From: Myrica gale
Lineage: Eukaryota; Streptophyta; Magnoliopsida; Fagales; Myricaceae
DNA length: 64,000 nt
Direction of reading: 5' to 3'
NCBI GenBank assembly: GCA_963930655.1
Contig: OZ005619.1
Location: 22,758,752 to 22,822,751 of the forward strand
Shown here: positions 1-11,128 of the stretch, in pieces
How the letters are laid out: every line of letters begins with the position of its first letter
How positions within the stretch are numbered: position 1 is the first letter of the stretch
Notes under the pieces: generated by a model
Databases searched by the model: none
The model's input: only the letters and a program-made list of their open reading frames with translations
What the model was told of the DNA's origin: nothing
Position numbers and translations under genes: made by a program

Positions 1-1468
1 CCACAGAATGTTGAGGTATGAAACATGACCTTAATTTTTTTGCATTTCTGTTGAGATGTCACAGCTCACACGATTGGTGATACTCTGTCTGCGAAAGGAC
101 TTTATTAGTTGCGTGCATGAGACTTGACAAGTCTTACTAATTAAGAACGTTGGCGTTTTGTGAATAGGTATACCCCACCAAGGAGTCGTTAATCACACTG
201 TTTTTGTTTCAAGATGGCAATGTTTGGTTGATGGTATTGAAAATATTTTTAAAATATATTTTTTAATTTAAATATGATTTTTTATTAAAAAATATTTAAT
301 TTGTAAAAAAAATTTATATTTAATTACTAGCTTTAATTTCTATAAAAAAAACAACATAAAAACCTATAAAAACTCATTTCACACAAATCTTATTTTCAAA
401 CATTTTTTTATTCTTACAATTTTTAAGAGAATAATTTTTTCTTTCCAAACATCGTTTTTATGAACTCACTATTTTTATAAAACACTTAAAAAATATATAT
501 CTCAAAAAAATTTCTTAATCGTGGTAACAAAAACGTGTTCAAAATCAATCCGAATATAGCCTTTTCTTGTCACTCTTTTTTAAGTGTGCGTAGCCACTTG
601 CCAGACAGCCAGAGCAAAGATTTTCAGCCCATCATTACCCACTAACGTTTTCCGCGATAACTTTAGAAAAAAAGATTACTGTCGACGCCAATAAAGAAAA
701 AAAAAAAGGATAACTGTCGACTGTCTTCTTATTCATGCAGTGTTACTTTTATTTACGATTTTTTTTTATCTAGATCTAGCGTAACTCTTAATCATTGCAA
801 AAGAATTACCTCTATGCAAAGTGTTGAGCTCCATTTTGATTATTCAATGTGATGTGGTAAAGAATCATCACATTCCTAGAAAGTTAAGTAATTACTTCTA
901 TAAGAATCATGGAGGGGTGACCTCGAGTTCAGAAATTTCGACAACCAAATTAGATCTTTGGAAAGGTAATAAGTATTTTAAGAATATAATTAAACGTAGG
1001 TCTAATGAGGAGAATATCTGAATTTTTATACCTGCACCGGAGTCGTAGTCCTATTAGAAGACTAGTAGTATAGTTGCATTAGGAGAGTGCCCCTGACCAT
1101 TCGAATTGTCATGAGGAGTACTTGGGTATCTAGACTTCTATGTAAGATCGGATGACAGTCTTCTATGTGAGGTCGGATAGTCGGGACTGACCAACTAGTT
1201 AGTGAACCTGAGCCTAAGTGGCCTGGTCGGACCGAGTATTTAATGGTCCATCACAACGAATTGCACGTCTATTTCGAAGGAGGAAAAAAAAAATCCATCT
1301 CCCGACCTTAATACTACCGACGAGGTCTTTTGGAAGGAAAATCTAAATAGGCAAACGCTGCCTCCGACTAGTAGAATGGCTAAGTAAGTTAATTTGGGAA
1401 TCGTGTAGACAATGAATATATTATGATTTGTGCCACATGGACGCTTTCTTTTAAAACTTCTTGAGATT

Positions 1469-1650
1469 GCGTTTGTGTTATAAAATTTTACATTCTTTAA
1501 ATTTTAACACAATAAAATATTACAATATAATCTATTTCTCCACCATCAAAATAATTACTTTTCACTATAAAAAATATAAAAAATTATCTCTCTTCACTTT
1601 TTTACTAAACCCAATACCTAACTATAAAAATTTATAAAATAAACACACCC
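1469..1650. mobile_element. MITE-like dispersed repeat, copy A
   Basis: This AT-rich segment of about 180 bp shares long stretches with two other places in the window: about 21118-21310 (inverted) and 63693-63880. Shared signatures include TTACAATATAATCT and TTACTTTTCACTATAA. In this copy and the 21-kb copy, a CTCTCTTCA...ACTAAACCCAATACC block also recurs. The outer ends are loosely inverted. There is no coding potential. The size, AT content and dispersed copies fit a non-autonomous DNA transposon, but I did not see a clear target duplication. Confidence 0.5.
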
Positions 1651-2159
1651 TTAATTACCCTCATTTTGGCAGTGATAAAACAAAATTATGATAAAAGTAC
1701 GTACGTACTTTTTTTTCTCTCTCACCAATACATCTCGCTGTTTAATTCTCAATAAACAATACTGGGCCATCAACCTTTTCTCACTATCTAGAATCTTGCA
1801 CGTGGTAGAGCCCACATGTTTCTTCTTCTAGCTTTTGCGTTTCATACAAATGATGAAAAAAATAATTCAATTATGAAACCTTATCTATAAATGTGCCTTT
1901 CTCATTTCTAGGAACAAGGTGGGGAATAGGACAACGAATTCAGAAAAATCCATAAGTTGGCTGACGAGTCATAGTCATACAACGATGATTCCTGTGATTA
2001 TAAACAAAATAATAATAATAATAAACAAAGGGAATTATTCTTTTAGAAACAATTGGCTCCCGTCTGAGTAGGGGGGAAAATGAAAAAGAAAATTGGCCCT
2101 TCCCGCCCCCAGTAGCTTCGCCCCTAGACACACTTATTTAATGGATGTATATTCGTTTT

Positions 2160-2192
2160 GACTGTCGGTACTATACCATGGTACCGACAGTC
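2160..2192. repeat. Perfect 12-bp inverted repeat (hairpin)
   Basis: GACTGTCGGTAC at 2160-2171 and its exact reverse complement at 2181-2192 flank a 9-nt spacer. The motif CATAAGCATGGTTGGA just after it occurs again about 70 bp downstream. This could be the core of a small palindromic repeat. Its function is unknown. Confidence 0.6.
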
Positions 2193-2734
2193 ATAAGCAT
2201 GGTTGGACCCGTATATGAAACACCGTAAGGATGCTTTTGGAACCATAAATATTATTAAACACGCATAAGCATGGTTGGAACCATAAAACAAGATATAAAC
2301 AGGGTCGGTACGTCGTATGATTCTAGCGAACCAAAAAAGAACATGGCTGCTATCCATGCTTTCTAGAGTTGGGAAGTCCCCGTGGAGGCCAGAGAGCAGT
2401 CGTAAAGTGCATGCAATGTTCGTGTTAGTTGATCACTTTAGGTCTTTAGCCACCCACCTTTCTCTCTCTCTCTTCTTTATCGGCCTGAAGAGTGAAGACC
2501 ACGTTTTCATTTTGGATTTTCAACCTCATAGTTTTAACTCGAATATTTTGACTACGTAGTCATACTTATGGATAAGACATTTCGAGGCGGCCGGCAAAGC
2601 AGACCCAAAATCAATGTCTCGATCAAACTCGCCGCTTTAATGATAATCGTAATAATAGTAACAAAAGTTTATTCAATGTAGAGACGAATCTAATTCCACT
2701 GCCTGCATGTGATCCCTCTTCCACTTCTCCTGTC

Positions 2735-2742
2735 TATAAATA
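2735..2742 (+). promoter_or_regulatory. Probable TATA box of the peroxidase gene
   Basis: TATAAATA lies about 115 bp before the peroxidase start codon. That implies a transcription start near 2765 and a 5' leader of about 90 nt, normal for this family. This is inferred from motif and spacing only. Confidence 0.55.
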
Positions 2743-2856
2743 CATCCTTTCACTCCAACCAATATTGTCAAAGGCTTCCATAGGAGTTATATAGAAATCT
2801 CTGTTCCTTTTCTTCCCCCATATTACAAAGTTAAGCTTCGGAGTTTGGTCGGTCAA

Positions 2857-4652
2857 ATGGGTGCTCGGCTCATTGTCATAGCTCTGTGCTCACTTTCCCT
2901 TGGTTTGTGCTTCTACCCTTACACAGCATCCGCGCAACTAAAACAAAATCACTATGCTAACGTCTGCCCAAACGTCGAAAACATCGTCAGAGATGCGGTT
3001 CAAAAGAAATTTAAACAAACTTTTGTCACAGTTCCTGCGACCATCCGTCTCTTTTTCCACGATTGCTTTGTCCAGGTAAAATCCGTACAATGGCACGAAA
3101 ACACAATTAAGGTTCTACGTTATGCAGAACCGAACGACCCATCAGTCAATCTGCTGAATTTACTGTTATGATTAATGTTAATTTGTGTTGCTTTTGTCCA
3201 GGGTTGCGATGCCTCGGTAATTATACAATCCACTGGCAGCAACAAGGCGGAGAAGGATAACCCTGATAATCTGTCATTAGCAGGAGATGGGTTCGACACC
3301 GTGATCAAAGCCAAAGCGGCGGTTGATGCTGTCCCAAGCTGCAAAAACAAGGTCTCGTGCGCTGATATTCTCGCCATGGCAACGCGCGATGTCATTGCAC
3401 TGGTGAGTTCACCATTCACAGCATTTTTCTTGACCATAGTTCAACCTATATCACCGTATAAGCAACTTCGATTTGGTCCACCTACGTTAGTACTGTTGCG
3501 GAATGGGTTTCAAGTTCGCTGTTTCTTATTCTATTCTAAATAATAATTAGAATGGTATTGATATTGACGAGGCAGTCGGGTGGGCCTTCATATGCTGTGG
3601 AGTTGGGAAGACTGGACGGCCTGAGCTCAAAAGCTGAAAGCGTGAATGGGAAGCTACCTCAGCCAGCCTTCAATTTGAACCAGCTCAATTCCCTGTTTGC
3701 TGCTAATGGACTCTCGCAGACGGATATGATTGCTCTCTCAGGTAACGCGCGTGCCTAACACACCCCAATTATTTGGTCAGAGGGTCGCATCTGACGGGGG
3801 CCGGGGCACTTCTGTTCTCTTATTTTTGGAGTTTATTGAAATTGCGAGGTTCTAATTGGCTAACTATATAAAAAAAATTGAAAAATTGGAATAAAAAATG
3901 AGGGGAAATGATAAAAAACAATGAGTGAAAATTGAATAAAATTGATAAAAATAAACTCCATGTTTTTTATGCCTTGGGAGACATAATATTTAACTGATTA
4001 ATCATGTATAAGTAATGAGGATTAGTTAATAATATTTCGGAAGTACTGTCTTCTTTTCCTTAAAAAAATCATGTATATAATTATTCCCTTTCAAATAATG
4101 ATATAAGAAAAGATATATTATATATTTATAAATCTGAACATTCATTTTTGTTGCTAATTTGGCCGATTGGATAAGATGCAATGTTATAAATAACTGTGGT
4201 GGTGATAAAAAATAATAATAACGTGTCATGTTTAATATGGTGCAGCTGCACACACCGTTGGATTCTCCCACTGTAGCAGATTTGCGAACCGGATATACAA
4301 TTTCAGCGGTCCGAATACGGTGGACCCCACTTTGAACAAGGACTATGCGGACCAGCTACGATCGATGTGCCCCAAGGTTGTTGACCCCAATATCGCCATC
4401 AACATGGACCCAAACACACCCAAGACCTTTGATAACGTATACTACAAGAATCTTCAACAAGGCAAGGGGCTATTCACCTCGGACCAGGTCCTCTTCACGG
4501 ACACAAGGTCTAGGCCCACTGTGAATAGTTGGGCAAGTAGCTCCTCGGTGTTTGAAAGCGCGTTCGTCACTGCCATCACCAAACTGGGTCGAGTAGGAGT
4601 CAAGACAGGGAAGAATGGGAATATTCGTACTGATTGTGCTGCTTTTAATTGA
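2857..4652 (+). CDS. Secretory class III peroxidase (four exons)
   Basis: This encodes a complete plant peroxidase that oxidises phenolic substrates with hydrogen peroxide in the cell wall or apoplast. Exons are 2857-3075, 3202-3402, 3576-3741 and 4246-4652, giving 330 residues. The three introns sit at the classic class III positions and have GT-AG ends. The ATG at 2857 starts a signal peptide of about 26 residues, so the mature protein should begin at Gln27-Leu28. Visible active-site parts are Arg64 and distal His68 in [15 protein letters not shown], and proximal His198 in [13 protein letters not shown]. Conserved cysteines include C37, C70 and C75. The ALSAAHT reading and the C-terminal half resemble the Arabidopsis PRX16/45/51/73 group, but the exact orthologue is uncertain. 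An AATAAA at 4709-4714 is a likely poly(A) signal. The gene looks intact. Confidence 0.95.
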
Positions 4653-7059
4653 GAAAACTACACGCAGAAAATCCAAAAATTGGAGGCTTGTAGATTATTT
4701 TCGAAGGAAATAAAAGGAGCAGAATTATTTTGAGTCTGTAGGTTTAATAATGCATCGTGGGGGGGGGGGGATTGAATAATGTAATGAATTAAGTTTAAAA
4801 AAGTGGAATATTAATCTTCGATTTTTGGTGCATGACTGCCCCAGATAAGCTAATTGATAAATTTGGAGCACTTGTTGTTGTCGTAAAGACATTAGCACGT
4901 GGTTTTGATTTTCCAACAGGCTTCATCTGTCGTTATCTTTGATTATATTCCTGTTTAGTTATAATATGTGTAGGCAGCGAGGTGCAAAGAGGTATTTATC
5001 AAACATTTATGTCAGCTAACGAACGATAAACTGAACTCTTCTCAACTAAACCTCGTCATGACACCCTGCCGCTCGACGCTTCCCATCTGCAATGTGACTT
5101 GGCAATGTCTGGTTCACTTGTTGTATCCACGATTCCACATCTGTCGAATTAGTTTATGACGTGGCCAAATGTTGCACACTTAACAAGACGTTGTACGTTA
5201 AGAAAAATAATGTTCCAATAAATAAGACGTGGAACTCGTGCAGCAACATGTGGTATCAATACACGAGGAAACTACAAGACAAACATCACATGTCATTGTT
5301 ACGTTCCATTTTCTAATTGATATGAATTAGATTTGGTAAGATCTGTTTTTTTTTTAAAGTTAAATTAAAGAGAAGGATATTGATATCTTGATAATTTAGA
5401 TTTTTGAAATATTCAGACTTTTATGCTATTAAGAATGGTTAAGCTGTAGAATTTACTATTATTATATATATATAAACATCATAGCAGAAATTTTATTGTT
5501 GAGGCGTTGTTGGTTGTTTTTTGAGAAACCATCGAGACATTGTTTAGTTTCCCTATAATAAACCATCCCCCTTTACATTAAGTTTGTCAGCTGTGTCTGT
5601 TTAATATGAGTTTACTAGCTTTGTTGGCTTTCATTGAAAAAATTAACCCTTGTTACTTGCAGGCGCCTATCAGTCACCTCCTGCGCCCGCTGTGCTTCAT
5701 GACCAATCGATGTCACTCCCTCTCATCAGTTCGTTGTCAATAGCTGGACGTTGCAAGACGCCAAATTAGTCTTCGAGCATTAAAATTTTGCTTTCCCCTC
5801 CCGAACCTGTTTGACCATAGTGCACGAAAAGTCAATATCCGATTTTTGGAAGCCAGACATTTTAGGGAGGGGGGGGGGGGGGGGATGTGTTGTACATGTC
5901 GCTCGATGACACAATTCTTACCGAAGCGGAGTTTGACCTGATAATCGACTGGAATCCCGTGAACTCTCTCTCCATCACAACTTAAAGGACAAGGTTTTGC
6001 TGCATTGAATTCCAAGAAGAAAACGACTCGAAGTGTAAAAGTCAATAGGATGGTTCTGGACAATGGATTACATCTGCAATTATTCGTGGCGGACATGGAA
6101 GAAGCAAACCACCAGACTGCAAAGAGAGTCACAGGCGGACCACACAAAATTAAATTAGTAAATCAAAAGACAATAAAACAAGTAGAAATCAAGAGAGAGA
6201 TTCTACTTTTTCTTCTGAATAATGCTTTCATAGCCTTAGAAACCATAAGTACAAAATAACAATAAAATCAGCTACGGATCTAAAAAGAGTTAAAGTGGTT
6301 GTACATAAATTCGAAGCCGTATTTCATGCCACTTTACATTGGGGGGAAGACAATAAGGGGACGAGGGACTGTAGAACTGATGAATATAGTGTTGGTAGGC
6401 TTCTCCATTTGTTTATTTTCTCCCTTTCATTTCACGGAGCTAATTAACTTTTATATATATATATATTTAACTTGAATTAAACAAAATCATTCACGAAGCA
6501 AGAAAAGAAAAACAAGCAAAGATGTTCTAAATTCAAAGGAAATTAAAAAGGGGCAGACCACTGGTAAGAGAAGGATACCAGCTTTAAGAGTCTTAAAAAA
6601 ACGTTCTATATTGAACGCTTCCAAGAAAATGTGGAAAACTAAATCGCTGTCAGAGAACCTTGCACAGCGGATGAAGTTGCCCATGGATACTTCAAAGAGA
6701 AATGTACAGAAGCCATTTGGATGAACCGACATTAAAAGGTAGATAAATAATAAGGTTTTGGGTAATATGAGCGCCTTCATGGGAAGCACATTACTCCACA
6801 ATCCATGCTGAGGAGGATTTAGCATTTTGCAGACCAAGAACATCGCTATCCAAAGCTTATGAAAAGTCTTCAATTCAATGGTGGACCAACCACGAAAACA
6901 TCTATAGAGCTCTCAAGCTATCCTTGCACCTGAACCTGCTGACTCATTTTAACAGTGTAAAAGAAAAACAAATGCAGCGTCTTCAGCTCAGCAAATGGTG
7001 AAAGAAATTCATTTCAATGGTTAAATCAAAATGGCTCATAACCACGTCTAGTTTCCTTC

Positions 7060-7790
7060 CAGTGGCAACCTCTTGCAGTGTACCAGTGGCTACCCGTTGG
7101 TCCGCAGGTTCATCATCAAAATCACCAACCTGCTAGCAAAGAAGACAGAGAAGACACACATGGATACCAAATTATGAGCACGGTTTCTCTTTTACAATAC
7201 CTTGTGACGAACATTGAGGTCACATTTCAGTCTTATCCCCAGTTTCAGTGGATGATGTGGAGCAAAATTCCTTCCAGTCATGTCTTGGAGTAAATACTTA
7301 CTGTTATCGATACGTCTAAGTCCTTAGTAATTTACAAAGGGCAAAACAAGCTCGCTAGAATTAGAAACTGTTGTATACATTTTTAGATCACCTATGCTTG
7401 GACTAATATGCAGTGTGAACAGTAAAATATTTCCATTCATAGAGTATGATCACTTTCCCAGTGAAATCAACCTACGAAGAGTACTTGATGTTCATTTAGT
7501 TTGGAAAGTGACAAATACAAAGCAAATAATTTTGGAAGTTCAATATAATGGCTCACTACCCACATCTACTTGCCATGGTACTTGCAGTTTCCTTGAAGTG
7601 GCTTCCATTTGGTCCATGGGTTCATAATTTAATCTCCAACCTACCAACACCAAAGAGAGATGTGTACCTGCGTCTGGTTCTCTCTCATATGATAGCTAGC
7701 AGTACTTCCTGAAGTCTCAGACAGATGATGTGCAGCAATGTTTCTTGCAGTTCTGTCTTAGATTAAGTAGTTTCTGTTAGATAAGGTACA
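7060..7790. repeat. Diverged tandem duplication, two units about 500 bp apart
   Basis: Two stretches, about 7060-7290 and 7565-7790, can be aligned by eye. Both run through a TTGCAGT motif, then GTGGCT, TTGGTCC and GGTTCAT, then an ACCAACCT / CCAACCTACC block, a rich AAAGA(G)AGA stretch, and finally GATGATGTG near the end. The similarity is patchy, so this is an old duplication. There is no clear coding frame. Confidence 0.35.
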
Positions 7791-8240
7791 TATTTAAGAG
7801 TAGTGTCACTGGGTTTTACAATATTGCATATTGATGGTAAGACCACACAGAACGATTTCCATTCTCAGTATATATGACAGTTAGCCGATATATTCTTGCA
7901 TCAGTCCAAAAGATCAACAAAATTAAACCAATAGAGTGCGGAGATTTTAAACCACAAACAAAATAGGACAAAAGTGACATGGATTCAACTGCTGAATCAT
8001 GCAGACTGAAACATGGAAGAGCACATTAACACCACCGAGTCTGTGATATAGAACTCAGTGCTAGAAACTGTGCCATCATGCAGAATATATGTTTTACCTT
8101 CTGACGTTCATCACACAAGACTGTAAAACAACCATCTTCTGCATAATTATGTCCCTGAGCATCAAGTTTATGAATGTAAACCTTCATCCTCAACTTCTTC
8201 AAAATAACTGCTCAATGTATGCGTTGTATCTATGAGCACC

Positions 8241-8242
<2 letters not shown>

Positions 8243-8273
<31 letters not shown>
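8243..8273. repeat. (GA)n microsatellite
   Basis: An uninterrupted run of about 16 GA dinucleotides. It lies downstream of the minus-strand ADA1-like gene. Such runs are common and length-variable in plants. Confidence 0.9.
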
Positions 8274-8276
<3 letters not shown>

Positions 8277-8748
8277 TAACACTAAATCAGTCAGTACAAC
8301 AATTGTCCCAAAGAGCAATCTACTGGATCTCATGGGACAAGGAAACTCACAACAGTGGGCCTAAAAATTTAAACGATAATTTTGATGAGCAGACAAAAAG
8401 TATAATCGAATGAACCAAAAACACAGTGAGATTAATCAAAGAAACCCACTGAGCTATTCAATATAGCAAGATTCTTACAGGTGTGGATACGTTTATACTT
8501 GTACCATGTCATATTGTCATGTGTCCCACCCAAAAAAAATTAGCACTGAAACCTATATACAAGCTAAAGGCTCTCATCTAAAACTTACAGCATCTTTATT
8601 AATGTGCATCAGCAGTGCTTATAAAATTGGCAAGGTCAATATCACTGTTAGACTAGATTTTACAATTGTTTTGAGATAACTCATCATCAAGCTGAAATGA
8701 ACCCCAAACTTATTGCTTTACCTAAATCAGGAACTAATCAGTTTCAGT

Positions 8749-9804
8749 TCAGTCTTCTGATGCACGCAAGGAAACCTTCTCGAGTTCTATCGGCCAATCT
8801 GGCCCAAGTATCTCGGGATCCATCTCCATTGCAACCTGAAAGTCTGACGTGGATGCGAGAATGGGCTCACTTCCGCTTTGTACATGTCTGAAAGGGAACG
8901 TACCCTTCATACCAGGTATGGCACAACTATGTCTTTGGTCTATGTGTTTGTGTATGGACCTTGAACCAGCAAGATCCAAACAAGGCTTTATCAATCTCTT
9001 CAGATAGACATCAAGACCGCTGTTCAACAAGTTGGCACAATCCACTGAGACTTTTATTCCCTCCATCTCCAACTTGTGTTCCAATCTGTTCCTTAAAGAA
9101 CTGGTCTCAGGCAGTTCAGTACTGCTCTGACAAGTACCACTGAAAAACGACGATGCTGATCCATTGTATAACACTTTCCTTGGCCCTTTGGTATTCACCG
9201 GGATGCCAAGAGGAGCTCTAACAGGGCTCCTACTATAAATACTTGGGCTTCCAGCAGCCTGATCAACCTCTTCCCCATCTTCCTCAGAGCCATTAGGTCT
9301 ACTACTCAAAGAAAGCAGCTCTGTAGCACTTTGCTGTTCTTGAATTTTGGGGATTGAGTCTTCACAAGCAAGACTATTGTTCTTCCCATGAGGCCCAAGA
9401 GGACACGGGCTGTCCCTGAACTTGCGATCACGAACACTTGGGGTCCTCCCCCTTCGAGGGGATTGTGGAATATCTCTGCATAGCGACTGAATACCAGTTC
9501 TTTGATACCCATTTGCTACTTTGACACCGAAAGAACCATCTACTTTGTGATCGTTTGATGGGGGAGTCTTTGAGAGGTATGCATTGCTGATAATTGATTT
9601 GATAAGATGATTATGAAGAGGAAGATTTTCTCTCCCAAGTTTGTCAAGGCAGAGTTTATCGAAGTCAGATTTGGTAATCTTAAGACTTAAAAATCTTTTG
9701 AGAAGATCAAAATACTCCTCGGCTTTTGAGCGGCCCAGCTCCCTTTCAACCTGGCTCTTTAGCTCTAAAGTATTTATTCGAGAACAATGCTGACGAGCCG
9801 GCAT
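8749..9804 (-). CDS. ADA1/Tad1-type SAGA transcriptional co-activator subunit
   Basis: A single coding exon of 351 residues. The N-terminal region carries the SAGA-Tad1 (Hfi1/ADA1) signature: RINTLELKSQVERELGR, then AEEYFDLLKRFLSLKITKSD and a NLPLHNHLIKSIISNA block. The central part is low-complexity, Ser/Pro/Arg-rich linker. The C-terminal part has SSLRNRLEHKLEMEGIKVS and LNSGLDVYLKRLIKPCLDLA, the histone-fold-like segment conserved in plant ADA1 proteins. Known ADA1 proteins act in the nucleus as scaffolds of the SAGA histone acetyltransferase complex. I chose the ATG at 9804 because the frame upstream crosses a probable splice acceptor at 9865 and the conserved protein starts MPARQ. Length matches plant relatives. 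No sign of damage. Confidence 0.88.
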   Translation of the reverse strand: MPARQHCSRINTLELKSQVERELGRSKAEEYFDLLKRFLSLKITKSDFDKLCLDKLGRENLPLHNHLIKSIISNAYLSKTPPSNDHKVDGSFGVKVANGYQRTGIQSLCRDIPQSPRRGRTPSVRDRKFRDSPCPLGPHGKNNSLACEDSIPKIQEQQSATELLSLSSRPNGSEEDGEEVDQAAGSPSIYSRSPVRAPLGIPVNTKGPRKVLYNGSASSFFSGTCQSSTELPETSSLRNRLEHKLEMEGIKVSVDCANLLNSGLDVYLKRLIKPCLDLAGSRSIHKHIDQRHSCAIPGMKGTFPFRHVQSGSEPILASTSDFQVAMEMDPEILGPDWPIELEKVSLRASED

Positions 9805-9836
9805 TTTGGTTTCCAAACTCCTCACTATCACCAAAA

Positions 9837-9854
9837 TCAAAGTTTCTGCCCCAT
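9837..9854 (-). promoter_or_regulatory. Five-codon upstream ORF in the ADA1-like leader
   Basis: In the spliced leader, between the intron acceptor and the main start codon, there is an ATG followed by four codons and TGA (peptide MGQKL). It ends about 33 nt before the main ATG and is out of frame with it. Short upstream ORFs can lower or tune translation. No function is shown here. Confidence 0.5.
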
Positions 9855-9864
9855 AAGGAAAGCC

Positions 9865-10279
9865 CTGCAAATTCAAAATCGAGATCATTCTACATACCAC
9901 TTCAAAATCTAATCCCTAATTTCAATTGTCTTCGTTGGCAACTAAATTTCAGTGAAGAAAGTCAACAGCGCCTGCTGGCTTAAACTAACCACAAAAAGCA
10001 ACATCCAACTCGACGTTAACCATTTACGTTCAAATTCTCTAAATTGAGGACTGAATTTTAAGGGCAACTACAGTAAAAACATCACGCACAGTGTTTTCAC
10101 TGATCCATATCAATGACGTAGAAAATGAACATAACTCAAAACAGTAACTTCTCTACAAATTTAAGCTCTGAAATTCGGAAGTCAAAATACGACACGCTTC
10201 CGAATTTAATCAGGGAGAAGAACAGAAAAACCCAATAACGCAATATACTCGAATGAAACCAATAAAAAAAATAAAGTAC
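9865..10279 (-). other. 5'-UTR intron of the ADA1-like gene
   Basis: On the minus strand a CAG|GTACTT donor (intron from 10279) and a TTTGCAG acceptor (intron ends 9865) frame an AT-rich 415-bp interval. The leader exon upstream would lie at about 10281-10400. Leader introns are common in plant housekeeping genes. Transcript data would be decisive; this is a prediction. Confidence 0.6.
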
Positions 10280-10740
10280 CTGAAATTACAAACTGCGCGA
10301 TTGAATTTTCTTCAGAGCGTCACTTTACCCACCGCAATTCTTCGATCACTTCCCCATTAGGTCACTTTTCGAGGGGGGAGAAATTCAGAGATTAGGGCTA
10401 GTGGGCAAGACGGCAGCTTTTCTTCAGAAGCTTCCAGGTCAAAGGGCACGTGCGTTTTACAAGTGAGCAGTGAAGGAGCTTCCTTTGTTTTTGCGGTGCG
10501 CCAATGATCAAACATATATGTCGGGGTAGTTTGAGTGTTGAAATTTTGGGTATGGGTCTGTGAAATATTGTGGTTTGTAAAAGTATTTTATAGGAGTGGC
10601 TGAAAAATGAGAAAAGATTTAAATAAATATTATAGTAATAAAAATAATAATTTAATAAAAATAAATATTATTTTTTAATTTTTTAATATTAACCCAAGTA
10701 ATTGGGTAAATAATTCGGGCCTCAAGCATGTCCATTGTAT

Positions 10741-10873
10741 AAGGCTCGGCGCCCGCCAACAATTTTCTGCTTCCGCCAATACAAGTGAGCAGTGAAGCAT
10801 TCATGTTACAGCGCGTTGAAGTCACATGTACACCCGCACACAAGGCTCGGCGCCCGCCAACAATTTTCTGCTT
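10741..10873. repeat. Exact 32-bp direct repeat, 101 bp apart
   Basis: A GC-rich 32-bp segment beginning AAGGCTCGGCGCCC occurs at 10741-10772 and again at 10842-10873. The nearby motif ACAAGTGAGCAGTGAAG is also found twice, at about 10459 and 10782. This suggests a small segmental duplication behind the ADA1-like promoter. There is no gene in it. Confidence 0.6.
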
Positions 10874-11128
10874 TCGGAAAAAAGAGCCTCATATAAACCA
10901 GTCAAACCCGCAGAGGGTCGTCGTTGTTTAATATTCAATTCTTTTTTTTTTTGCTAAGATGTTTATATTCAATTCGATAGGTGCCATCAACGAAGGATTT
11001 TTAATTGCAGGTAATGAGATGTAATTTGCGACCATCTTGCAATATCAACAAAGGTTCGTCATTCAAGAAGAAGCTGAGAGTTGATGGAAACAGCGGCGAC
11101 TGAATTTGGACATGTAGTTGGTTTGTTT

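Larger units (their letters stand above)
1..2730. other. AT-rich intergenic region upstream of the peroxidase gene
   Basis: I see no convincing coding region here. The open frames are short and unlike any family I recognise. The stretch at about 230-560 is very AT-rich, with many A and T runs. The stretch at about 1020-1330 is less AT-rich and may be old repeat DNA, but I could not find its ends. A MITE-like repeat (1469-1650) and a perfect hairpin (2160-2192) are listed separately. The last few hundred bases should hold the peroxidase promoter. Confidence 0.6.
4720..8740. other. Intergenic region between peroxidase and ADA1-like gene
   Basis: I see no supportable gene. Open frames here (for example 5737-6147 minus and 6487-6873 minus) lack family resemblance and overlap simple sequence. 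Notable items are G runs at about 4758-4769 and 5869-5884, a GA microsatellite at about 8243-8273, and a diverged pair of related segments at about 7060-7290 and 7565-7790. The part nearest 8749 should hold the 3' UTR of the minus-strand ADA1-like gene. Confidence 0.5.

Noticed and set aside
5737-6147. Open frames on both strands at 5737-6259
   Set aside because: They cross a G16 run, lack family motifs and have no splice or promoter context.
6487-6873. 128-codon minus-strand open frame rich in Leu and Phe
   Set aside because: No recognisable domain and no supporting splice pattern; the composition fits AT-rich spacer DNA.
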